Positions 18,428 through 26,294 of a stretch of DNA of 42,254 bases are shown piece after piece (the stretch's first letter is position 1; the number at the start of each line of letters is the position of its first letter). The stretch is from the NCBI GenBank assembly GCA_021825865.1, contig JAKAFU010000014.1, forward strand, positions 1-42,254, read 5' to 3'. The stretch is from a bacterium. Lineage in GTDB: Bacteria; SZUA-79; Acidulodesulfobacterales; Acidulodesulfobacteraceae. The position numbers and the translations under genes were made by a program. The notes beneath the pieces are model-generated. The model was not told where the DNA came from. It searched no databases and was given only the letters and a program-made list of their open reading frames with translations.

Positions 18428-18778
18428 CTAATATTTTTTCTCATATTTTTTTAATTTTTTGGATGGCAAGCCGTAATTTTCAATAATACTTTTTGTATCG
18501 GCAATATCTCGCTGCGGTTCTAAAACAAATAATTTTTTTGTTATAAAGAAATAATTTATTAATGTCGTTGTATATAAATCAGGTTTACCTTTTTTATATT
18601 TTTTAAGAAAAATAAACAGTAAAAGATCTAAAATAATTGCTGCAAGAATTATTTTCCTAAGCAGTAATATAATGCCCATGGTCAGAAAAATATATAATCC
18701 CCAGTCGTATAGCTCTAAACCTAATTTTGTTACTTTTTCATGAATACCTCTGTGTATTTTAAAAACTGTAAAACTCAT
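18428..18778 (-). CDS. VirB3/TraL-like inner-membrane protein
   Basis: This 116-residue protein has a short N-terminus with FKIHRGIHEKV, resembling the start of VirB3/TrbD/TraL proteins. Two hydrophobic helices follow (about residues 28-40 and 44-60), then a Lys-rich tail. VirB3 proteins work with VirB4 and are often just upstream of it, as here. The small size and position between the pilin-like gene and virB4 carry most of the evidence. Confidence 0.72.
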   Translation of the reverse strand: MSFTVFKIHRGIHEKVTKLGLELYDWGLYIFLTMGIILLLRKIILAAIILDLLLFIFLKKYKKGKPDLYTTTLINYFFITKKLFVLEPQRDIADTKSIIENYGLPSKKLKKYEKKY

Positions 18779-19014
18779 TTTTATTTATATATTTTTTAAT
18801 GAAATTTAATAAAATCTATAAAATTTAAATGAAAAACAAAATTTATCCGCATAGTTTTATTATATATATTATTTTTGCCTCCGGTTGCCGTAAATCCTCT
18901 TGCTTTAACAATGGAGAGAGTATGCCAAATTTTTAAAGAACCTTTCTGTACCGAAAGCCGGATTGTTAATTTAATTATATATATTGTATATGCCTCATGA
19001 GCATTGATTGCCGG

Positions 19015-19033
19015 GCTAATGTTAAACATTAGC
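19015..19033. promoter_or_regulatory. Perfect 19-bp palindrome between pilin and VirB3-like genes
   Basis: GCTAATGTT and AACATTAGC are exact inverted copies around a single A. It lies 42 bases after the pilin-like stop codon and 237 bases before the VirB3-like start. It could be an RNA hairpin that reduces read-through after the pilin gene, or a dimeric operator site. No U-run is evident on the minus strand. The remainder of the 296-base gap holds no convincing gene. Confidence 0.45.
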
Positions 19034-19074
19034 TTGTTAATTTATATGTGTTATTTGATGTCCGGTCAGTTATC

Positions 19075-19638
19075 TTAAGGCTGTCCGACCGTACTTGCGC
19101 CGTTTCCCGCGCCTATACTTATTCCGTTCGCAGCTCCTCCGGCATTTTGAACAATACCCAGGACTGCGCTAGTAATTGTAGGCGCCAGCATAACGCCGGT
19201 TCCTGCAGCCGCCGTTATAAAAGCTTTTCTTGCCGCATCCGGCTTATGCTGTTTTATATCATAAAATCCTTTAACTAATCCCAATGTCAAAGTTGCAGGG
19301 GCTAATCTGTAGCATATCCATGTAGTCGCCTCGTTTAATATCCCTGAGGCGCCGATTCCAAGCGAACCTTGATTTAAATTTATATAAGAATAAGCCGGAG
19401 AAGTAATTGATAAAATAGAAAATGATAATAAAAACGTTAAAAAAAATATTTTCTTGAACTTATAATAATGGGTAAAAGAATTATCCGTTTTATTATTTTT
19501 AAATAATCTTTTTCTTAAAACCGTATTACCTGTTATTAAGCCGTTTAATTTATTAACAAATTGTTCTTCAAAAAATCCCGATATAATTCCCGATTCCAAA
19601 CTGATTGACAATCGATTATACAAACTGATTATTTTCAT
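19075..19638 (-). CDS. VirB2/TrbC-like pilin precursor
   Basis: This 187-residue protein has an unusually long polar N-terminus (about 60 residues), a hydrophobic signal segment at about 65-83 (FFLTFLLSFSILSITSPAYS, a possible cleavage site), then a mature part with two hydrophobic helices: about residues 111-125 (TWICYRLAPATLTLGLV) and 141-163. A short Gly/Asn-rich end follows. This two-helix pattern after a signal peptide is that of VirB2/TrbC pilins. AGGAGG lies 8 bases before the ATG. It is the first gene of the T4SS locus. Confidence 0.75.
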   Translation of the reverse strand: MKIISLYNRLSISLESGIISGFFEEQFVNKLNGLITGNTVLRKRLFKNNKTDNSFTHYYKFKKIFFLTFLLSFSILSITSPAYSYINLNQGSLGIGASGILNEATTWICYRLAPATLTLGLVKGFYDIKQHKPDAARKAFITAAAGTGVMLAPTITSAVLGIVQNAGGAANGISIGAGNGASTVGQP

Positions 19639-19759
19639 TTCTTTAGCCTCCTGCGATTTATCTGATTATTATTTAATTTATGTGAAATTTTTTTGTCTTC
19701 ATAATATAACTTTATATCATTTAAATATTGCAGGATTATGTCGTTTCTGTTTCAATTTT

Positions 19760-19788
19760 ATTATTTAAATATTAAAATTATATTTCAA
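19760..19788 (-). promoter_or_regulatory. Candidate promoter for the T4SS operon
   Basis: On the minus strand a TTGAAA -35 box (19783-19788) is followed after 17 bases by AATAAT (19760-19765), a 5 of 6 match to the -10 consensus. It would give a leader of about 110 bases before the pilin-like start. The whole 300-base region between the divergent genes is very AT-rich, so chance matches are common. Confidence 0.4.
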
Positions 19789-19956
19789 TAACGCTGTATC
19801 TTTTTAATATTATTGATAAATTATAATTATAAATATAAATTTATCTTTTTTATTTTATTTTTTTATTCCAAATTGTCATAAAATTGTAATATTAAAATGA
19901 TATTATTAAATCCTTCCAAAAAATTTATTAAATAAAATATGACGATAGGAGAAGCC

Positions 19957-20178
19957 ATGAAAAATCCAAAAAAAAGAAGACGAAAAAAAGGAGAGCGTAA
20001 GAGCTATCAGCAATTTATTGATGAAATATACGAGAAATTGCAGGAAAAAAAAGAAATTGAAGAATTATACAAACGTGTTATAATATTTAAATCGAGCGAT
20101 GTGCTTGAAGAATTAAGAATCAGAAAAAAAAATACGGAGGCATTAGAAAAATATAATGGAAAATCAGACAGGCGATAA
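19957..20178 (+). CDS. Small basic hypothetical protein divergent from the T4SS
   Basis: The family is not recognised. ATG at 19957 is preferred to the ATG at 19939 because GGAG lies 5 bases before it. The 73-residue product begins with a strongly basic tract (KNPKKRRRKKGERKS) and continues as a charged, probably helical segment with many Glu and Lys. The basic start could bind nucleic acid, but this is inference. It overlaps the next gene by 23 bases and is transcribed away from the T4SS operon, so it might be a regulator or accessory gene of that locus. Confidence 0.6.
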   Translation: MKNPKKRRRKKGERKSYQQFIDEIYEKLQEKKEIEELYKRVIIFKSSDVLEELRIRKKNTEALEKYNGKSDRR

Positions 20179-20572
20179 CAATAACTACGTTGAAAATGAC
20201 GGTCAACACGGTTCGAATAACAGAAAAATAGATACAATCTTTAATGAAATAAAATCATACATTAACGATACGAAAGATTACGGTCTGAATGAAAACAAAA
20301 GAGATGAAGCATCTAGTATTATTTCTTTTACGGGAATGATTTTAGATGAATTGTCTAACTCAATAAAAAAGGCAAATTTATCTAATTTTAATCTTGAAAA
20401 AATTTCTGGTGAAGATTTAGATATAAAATTATCAAATTTATTAAGTCAGCTTAAACCTTATTATTTTGAAAAAGAAACCGGTGTGATGTTAGACGGACTG
20501 GCAGATTATTGCAATGATGTATTTATGGAACTCATGGCCGGACATTCATGCGCCGTGCCTGAAAAACATTAA
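20156..20572 (+). CDS. Hypothetical helical acidic protein
   Basis: This 138-residue soluble protein has an Asn/Gly-rich N-terminus and a helical body (IDTIFNEIKSYIND, then ISFTGMILDELSNSIKK), ending with MELMAGHSCAVPEKH. No signal peptide, membrane segment or known motif is visible. Its start lies 23 bases inside the previous gene, with CGGAGG 12 bases upstream, suggesting translational coupling. The family is not recognised. The pairing of a basic and an acidic small protein next to a secretion locus could indicate partners, but this is only suggestion. Confidence 0.6.
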   Translation: MENQTGDNNNYVENDGQHGSNNRKIDTIFNEIKSYINDTKDYGLNENKRDEASSIISFTGMILDELSNSIKKANLSNFNLEKISGEDLDIKLSNLLSQLKPYYFEKETGVMLDGLADYCNDVFMELMAGHSCAVPEKH

Positions 20573-20578
20573 ATAAAA

Positions 20579-20627
20579 CTATGCAAGCGTATATAAAAGC
20601 TGCCGACGGCGCGATTTATACGCATAG
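20579..20627. other. Inverted repeat just after the 138-residue gene
   Basis: CTATGC..GCGTATATAAA near 20579-20597 pairs imperfectly with TTTATACGCATAG at 20615-20627, and the loop contains GCCGACGGC, itself able to pair. It starts 7 bases after the stop codon. There is no following T-run, so it may be a transcript-end structure of another kind. Confidence 0.4.
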
Positions 20628-20824
20628 AACATACTTGTTTCAACTAATTACGATTAATTGCAATTAAAAAAAACGGCGACAGGAAACACTACGTTTTTAT
20701 AAAATATAAATATAGCATTTAAAGGGAAAAATTGTGCTTTTTAAAATATAAATACAGCATTTTAAAGACTTTTGGTTATACAAGGCATCAGCGTCAAACG
20801 TCAAAGTCATGAAAACAAAAAAAC

Positions 20825-20930
20825 AAAAAGGTCAGGTTTATTTTTTCTCATAAATAAAAAACCATTATTTGTCGGTAGTAATTATTATCAGCAGTATTTA
20901 AAGACACCGGAGAAATTTAATCTGACCTTT
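20825..20930. repeat. Widely spaced inverted repeat, possible REP/MITE-like remnant
   Basis: AAAAAGGTCAGGTTTA at 20825-20840 is matched in inverse by TTTAATCTGACCTTT at 20916-20930 (12 of 14 bases over the core). The 75-base interior holds no ORF. Terminal motifs of this shape occur on small non-coding mobile repeats, so this 106-bp unit may be one. It accounts for part of the 466-base gap before the aldolase gene; the rest shows no gene. Confidence 0.4.
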
Positions 20931-21038
20931 ATTTAAAATACGTTCGAATATAATAGTCTGCAATATTTTTTCAACGCTCTATTTAAAAAATATACACCTT
21001 AAAATAAGCGCATAGCGTATAATATATTTTTTGTGAAA

Positions 21039-21962
21039 TTAGGCTTTGCCTGCGCATCCTAAAATATCCATTCTTTCTTTTATTATATCTGTGACGTACT
21101 CCATTGCCGGACCGAAAATTTTTCTAGGGTCTATCTGGGACTTATCGAGCATAATACTTTCCCTCACCTTTGCCAGAAAAGAGATTCTTAAATCAGTATC
21201 GGTATTCACTTTATTTATGCCGTATTTAATTGCTTCTTTTAAAACATCGAATGGAACGCCTTTTGCTCCTTTTAAATCTCCGCCGAACTCTTCAAATTTT
21301 TTAGAAGCTCTTTCCGGGACCGATGATGCGCCGTGTAAAACAAGCGGAATACCTGTAAGCTCTTTTACTTTTTTTAATCTTTCAAAATCTAATTTTGCAT
21401 CGCCCTTAAATTTAAATGCTCCATGCGATGTTCCTATTGCCGGAGCAAGAAAATCTATTCCTGAAGATTCAACAAAATCTTTAGCTTCGTCAGGATTAAT
21501 CAAAACAGCATCTCTTTCTGCAACGGAAACATTATCCTCAATACCTTTTAATCTTCCAAGTTCCGCTTCTACCGAAATCCCGAGCGGTTTGCAGACGCTG
21601 ACTATCTGCTTTGTTATTTTCAGATTTTCTTCGAACGGATAATGCGAAGCATCAATCATGACAGAAGTAAAACCTGCTTTAATAGCAGCCAGAACAGAAT
21701 TAAGATTAGAGCCGTGGTCTAAATGAAGGGCAACAGGTATTTTTGTACTGTCGGCCAGCGTTTTCGTCATAGCATGCAGCATTTCAGCTCCTGCGTATTT
21801 AATAGCTCCTTCGCTCGCAGCAATTATAATAGGCGACTTTTCAGATTCTGCAGCAGAAAAAATAGCCTTTAAAAATTCCATGTCGTTAATATTGAAAGCT
21901 CCTACGGCGTAATTTCTTCTATTTGCATCATCAAGTATTTCTTTAGCCGATACTAAAGGCAT
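21039..21962 (-). CDS. fba: Class II fructose-bisphosphate aldolase
   Basis: The enzyme cleaves fructose 1,6-bisphosphate to glyceraldehyde 3-phosphate and dihydroxyacetone phosphate, using zinc, in glycolysis and gluconeogenesis. The 307-residue length fits the family. Conserved zinc and active-site segments are visible: VALHLDHG near 78-84, MIDASHYPFEEN near 102-113, VEAELGRLKG near 132-141, AIGTSHGAFKF near 175-185, LVLHGASSVP near 207-216 and INKVNTDTDLR near 251-261. GGGAGGT precedes the ATG. Tagatose-bisphosphate aldolase is a close relative and cannot be ruled out by sequence alone. It is separate from the T4SS and follows ppk1 by 146 bases on the same strand. Confidence 0.93.
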   Translation of the reverse strand: MPLVSAKEILDDANRRNYAVGAFNINDMEFLKAIFSAAESEKSPIIIAASEGAIKYAGAEMLHAMTKTLADSTKIPVALHLDHGSNLNSVLAAIKAGFTSVMIDASHYPFEENLKITKQIVSVCKPLGISVEAELGRLKGIEDNVSVAERDAVLINPDEAKDFVESSGIDFLAPAIGTSHGAFKFKGDAKLDFERLKKVKELTGIPLVLHGASSVPERASKKFEEFGGDLKGAKGVPFDVLKEAIKYGINKVNTDTDLRISFLAKVRESIMLDKSQIDPRKIFGPAMEYVTDIIKERMDILGCAGKA

Positions 21963-22108
21963 ATTACCTCCCGTTAATATAATTAGTTAAATTAGATAAG
22001 TTTTATTTATAATTTAAATCATTTCATATGTATGTATTTTTTGCCGAAAACTTTTTTTGCCGCCGTTGTTAATTACGGCATTTTTAATTATATCATATTT
22101 TTTTGTTT

Positions 22109-24307
22109 TTAATTTTTGAAAATTTCGCCTAATTTATTCTGGCAATCAAAGTAATTAACTGTTTTCTCTTTTTCTTCAGCCTCTTTTCTATCATTTGCAA
22201 TACCGCCGTCTATTGAACTATATTTATTTATGCCGGTTAAATAAAACTCTGCAATTTTATTATGAAGTTCATCCTGTTTATCGTTACGAGCCGCAGCTCT
22301 GTCATATTTTACGTATCTTTCTTGTTGAAGTACCCATGAGTTATAATTGTCCCTCATATTGCAGTCTAAAATTGTCATTAATTTTTCCTTTGCGTCGGCA
22401 TCTTTAATTTCTAATAACAATTCAATTCTTTTATCCATATTTCTTTCCATCCAGTCTGCGGTGGAAATAAATGTTTTTTCTTCCCCTCCCGCATAAAAAT
22501 ATAATATTCTGGGGTGCTCAAGGAATCTTCCCACCATGCTTTTTACTATTATATTTTCGCTGATATTTTTTATACCGGGTACTAAACAGCAAATGCCGCG
22601 TATGACCATAATTATTTTTACGCCTGCTCTTGATGCCTCGTATAGTTTTAATATAATTTTTTTATCTGTAAGAGCATTGACCTTAACGGCTATTTTTGCA
22701 TTTAACCCTTTATGCGCATTAATAATTTCTCCGTCGATTAATTCAATTAATCTGTTTCTTATCATCCCGGGAGAAACGGTGATTCTTTTATAATTTCCGA
22801 ATTCAGAATATCCCATTAAACTATTAAATAAATTAGAAATATCCGAACCTATCTGTTCGCCTGCCGTTAAATAATCTACATCGGTGTAAATATTAGCGGT
22901 TATTTCATTGTAATTTCCGGTAGAAATATGACAGTATCTGACGATTTTTTTATTTTCTTTTCTTACTATTAATAAATTTTTAGTATGCAGTTTTAATTCA
23001 AGAAACCCGTATGTTACTATGCAGCCGGCATCTTCTAATACCTTTGACCATTCAATATTCTTTTCTTCATCAAATCTGGCTTTAAGTTCAATTATAATAC
23101 TTACCTGTTTCCCTTTTTTCGCCGCATTTATAAGACTTTTTATAATGGAGGAATCTTTATTCGTCCGATAAAGTGTCATTTTAATGGCAATTACATTAAT
23201 GTCATTCGATGCAATTTCCACTAATTTTGAAATAATACAGAAGCTGTTGTAAGGTCTGTATAAAATAATATCTTTATTTTTAATTCTTTTAAAAATAGAA
23301 GAATTAAGATGGATATCCGAAGGAAAATATTGTTTAAAAGGTTTATATAAAAACTGCTTTCTGTTTATATTTAATTCGCTCAGGCAGCTTAAATCAATCG
23401 TATATTTTATATTCAATACGTCTGTGCCGCTAAAATTTAATTTTGATTTAAGGAATGACATTGCGTTTAAATCTAAAACAGAATTGGTTTCAACCCTTAC
23501 GACATCTCCTTTTTTCCTTTTAGAAAGTTCAAATTCTATAGTCTCTAACAGGTCTTCGGCATCCTCCGCTATATCAAAATCAGCATTTCTGGTAATTCTT
23601 ATAATATTAGTATTTTGAATTGTATAACTGCTGAATATCCTGTTTATGAATTTAAGTATAATATTTTCGGCAAATATTATGTATAATGTATTATTATAAT
23701 TAATTTTGTATATTCTCTTTAAATTTTCCAATACAATTATTGCGTAATATTTATTTCCTCCTTTGTGGAGTTCTGCGAATATACTGACTAATTTATTATA
23801 TACAAACGGAAATGGTTTCGCCGGTCCTATAATCACCGGTGAAATTGCAGGCATTATTTCCTGCAGCCATATTTCTTCCGCTAGATCAATTATGTCTGAA
23901 TCAATTTCATCGGGTGTCAAAATAAAAACAATTTTTTTAGATTTAAAAGTTTTTACTAATTTCAAAAATATATTCTGCTGCTTGTCTATAAGCTGCTGCG
24001 CTAATCTGTTAATAAGCTGCAGCAATTCCGGCGGAGCAGGTTCGTTAACAATACTTTTTGAAACATACCCTGCGTCTATAACCTCCTTGACGCCTGCAAC
24101 CCTTATCATATAAAATTCGTCGAGATTTGATGAAAAAATGGATAAAAATTTTAATCTTTCCAGTAAGGGAACATTTTGACTATCGGCTTTGGACAGTACT
24201 CTTTCGTTAAAATAAAGCCAGCTGATTTCTCTGTTTATAAAAGGATAGCTATTAATATTTAAAAATTCAGATGATTTTTTTTGTAAATTTGGATTTACTT
24301 TCAACAT
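22109..24307 (-). CDS. ppk1: Polyphosphate kinase 1
   Basis: PPK1 makes polyphosphate from ATP reversibly. The 732-residue protein shows the family's order: the N-terminal domain with FINREISWLYFNERVLSKA, the long helical domain, and the two phospholipase D-like catalytic domains. The autophosphorylated His lies in the segment LELKLHTKNLLIV, followed by RYCHISTGNYNE. IRGICCLVPGI and STADWMERNMDKRIELL follow in the C-terminal domain. It is 208 bases downstream of the degenerate Ppx gene and on the same strand, so it forms part of a polyphosphate gene block. No strong ribosome binding site is visible before the ATG. Confidence 0.96.
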   Translation of the reverse strand: MLKVNPNLQKKSSEFLNINSYPFINREISWLYFNERVLSKADSQNVPLLERLKFLSIFSSNLDEFYMIRVAGVKEVIDAGYVSKSIVNEPAPPELLQLINRLAQQLIDKQQNIFLKLVKTFKSKKIVFILTPDEIDSDIIDLAEEIWLQEIMPAISPVIIGPAKPFPFVYNKLVSIFAELHKGGNKYYAIIVLENLKRIYKINYNNTLYIIFAENIILKFINRIFSSYTIQNTNIIRITRNADFDIAEDAEDLLETIEFELSKRKKGDVVRVETNSVLDLNAMSFLKSKLNFSGTDVLNIKYTIDLSCLSELNINRKQFLYKPFKQYFPSDIHLNSSIFKRIKNKDIILYRPYNSFCIISKLVEIASNDINVIAIKMTLYRTNKDSSIIKSLINAAKKGKQVSIIIELKARFDEEKNIEWSKVLEDAGCIVTYGFLELKLHTKNLLIVRKENKKIVRYCHISTGNYNEITANIYTDVDYLTAGEQIGSDISNLFNSLMGYSEFGNYKRITVSPGMIRNRLIELIDGEIINAHKGLNAKIAVKVNALTDKKIILKLYEASRAGVKIIMVIRGICCLVPGIKNISENIIVKSMVGRFLEHPRILYFYAGGEEKTFISTADWMERNMDKRIELLLEIKDADAKEKLMTILDCNMRDNYNSWVLQQERYVKYDRAAARNDKQDELHNKIAEFYLTGINKYSSIDGGIANDRKEAEEKEKTVNYFDCQNKLGEIFKN

Positions 24308-24515
24308 AAAATTTTATTTTTTATAATAATTGCTTATTGTAAGGACGAATATAGCGCCTTTAATATGTTTTATTTTATTTGAACGATAGCAGCCGTTGTC
24401 AGTATTAGATATTATTACAAAAGATATAGCATGAATAATTATGAATTGTATTGTAGCTTATGGAATTATAAATATAGACTCGTGATTATTGATTAAGGAT
24501 TATAATTATTAATTG

Positions 24516-26294
24516 TTATTGAAAATCAATATCTGTTTCAAATTCAATATTTACACCGAAAGTCAGCTTAAACAAATTGCTTTTCTGATAAAACGAAAGA
24601 TATTCTAAATAAGGATATTTTTTAGCCAATGATTTTATTATAATACAATTTGAATCGATTATTACACTAAAATCGTCTATAAACTGGCTATGGCTTGCAT
24701 CCATAGAATCGGCTATTCTTAAAATACTTGCCAGCTTATATATGATTAATTTTTTTTCAATTGAAAAGTTAGAAAGCAGATTATTCGTATTATCCGCGTT
24801 GACTATGCCTATAGCTCTTGAATCCCAGTAATAATCACCAAAATTATAGCCGAAATTATTTTTATAATTTTGATGATAATTATTATTATTCTTATTAATG
24901 TTCCTATTGCCGAAAATATTAGCGTTATTAACGCTTTGATTCTGATTATCTAAAACCGGCTTTTTATAATAGTCATTTTGATTTTTATTTTTAGCGCCTG
25001 TTAATTTGTCGGTTAAATAGTTATTGTCGTCGTCATGCTCGGCATTTTGATAGATTTCTTGCTTTTCTCTATGCATCAGCACTATTAAAGCCGTCATATC
25101 TATAAACTCTTTTGATATGCCGGGGAAATCTATCGTTTTAATGATATTAAAAGAATGCTGTTCATGATTTTTTGCTTCTATCATATAACCTATATCGTGC
25201 AGAACGGCAGCCGCCTCTAAGAGTTTTCTTTCTTTTTGTTTTAAAGAATGAATTGTTTTGAGATTATCGAATAGTTTCAGAGCAAATTTTGTTACTGTTT
25301 TTGAATGATTTTTATCATACGAATATTTTTCTCCTATATGATACAGCGTATTTTTAAATCTATTTTGCAAATCTGCATCTTTTATCGTTCTGGAATAAAA
25401 CAAAGACATGGAATAAGGAAAACTATTTCTTGTGAACAGAAATTTCTTTACTTTTGCAAAATCCATTATTTTTAAATAAGTTATTAATGTAGGTATTAAA
25501 ATTTCAACCTGCTGCTCTCTTAATTTAAATTTTTCGGTTATTTCATAAAAATTAAGCTCTTTTATCTGGCTATATGCAGATTCTAAATCTTTTCTGTCTA
25601 TCGCATCTTTATTAGGTTTAAGCATATCAGTCAGGACTGCTATGGAGCTGCCTGAACTTATCATATGCCGGATGCTAATTTTTTTAACGCTGATGTTTTT
25701 TAGCGTCAGTACCATTTTGTTAATATCCTGTTCATAAGCTTTATGCTGTTTTTGATAAGGAATATCTTTGAAAATCTGTGTGAGCCTAAGATTGCCGTAT
25801 GGAAAGGCTTCTGAAAGCATAAGCTTGTCTTTTTTCAGGATGTTTATAAATATATTTCCGCTTGAAATATTCGTAAATAAAATGCCGTCTTCTTCATAAG
25901 CGGATATTTTAGGTATTGCCTGTTTAACCCCGAGATATTTAAGGTATATCTCGTCTGACGGTTCTAGAATTTCCAATTCTATGCCGGTATTATTTTTGAT
26001 ATAGTCAATAAAAAAATATTTATTTAACGCTTCCCTGACGCCGCTTGTACAGAGAGCTTTGTAGCTTTTCCATAAATCGTATTCGTCAAGTTTTTTAGCG
26101 AATCCTTCCAGAATTTTAACGGATTTGTATATATTGTCTAAGGAAATATAACCGTGCGAAAATGTATCTTTGCCCAGAGGAAGCGATTTTACAAGATATT
26201 CTATAGTCCTTTCCTTTTTTCCGGAATATTCGCTTATATGCATCCTGAATGCGCTTGTGCTTATATTTATAATTGCAAAATTTTTAATTTTTAT
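24516..26294 (-). CDS. Degenerate Ppx/GppA-like protein with HD domain, non-ATG start likely
   Basis: The gene is a diverged paralogue of the Ppx/GppA gene just upstream. The first ATG is at 26243, but the frame upstream encodes KNFAIINISTSAFRMHISEY, which aligns with KNLAVIDIGSNSVSLQISEI of the paralogue, so translation must start earlier. GGAGGT at 26304-26309 is 9 bases before an ATA (26292-26294) that overlaps the paralogue's stop; ATT at 26288 aligns with the paralogue's ATG. The phosphate-binding motifs are lost: DIGSN is NISTS and DIGGG is NISSG, and the catalytic Glu region NEEA is SDEI. The HD motif (LLEAAAVLHDIG) is kept. An Asn-rich insert of about 70 residues interrupts the HD domain (about 398-470 from ATG). 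Confidence 0.82.
   Translation of the reverse strand: MKIKNFAIINISTSAFRMHISEYSGKKERTIEYLVKSLPLGKDTFSHGYISLDNIYKSVKILEGFAKKLDEYDLWKSYKALCTSGVREALNKYFFIDYIKNNTGIELEILEPSDEIYLKYLGVKQAIPKISAYEEDGILFTNISSGNIFINILKKDKLMLSEAFPYGNLRLTQIFKDIPYQKQHKAYEQDINKMVLTLKNISVKKISIRHMISSGSSIAVLTDMLKPNKDAIDRKDLESAYSQIKELNFYEITEKFKLREQQVEILIPTLITYLKIMDFAKVKKFLFTRNSFPYSMSLFYSRTIKDADLQNRFKNTLYHIGEKYSYDKNHSKTVTKFALKLFDNLKTIHSLKQKERKLLEAAAVLHDIGYMIEAKNHEQHSFNIIKTIDFPGISKEFIDMTALIVLMHREKQEIYQNAEHDDDNNYLTDKLTGAKNKNQNDYYKKPVLDNQNQSVNNANIFGNRNINKNNNNYHQNYKNNFGYNFGDYYWDSRAIGIVNADNTNNLLSNFSIEKKLIIYKLASILRIADSMDASHSQFIDDFSVIIDSNCIIIKSLAKKYPYLEYLSFYQKSNLFKLTFGVNIEFETDIDFQ

Noticed and set aside
18796-19029. 77-residue ORF on the minus strand between the pilin-like and VirB3-like genes
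   Set aside because: Its ATG lies inside the 19-bp palindrome, there is no ribosome binding site, and the product has no signal, membrane or domain pattern. It is more likely gap sequence.
5664-19638. The secretion locus as an integrated conjugative element
   Set aside because: I see no integrase, relaxase, attachment repeat or tRNA at the borders, so mobility cannot be claimed from this window.
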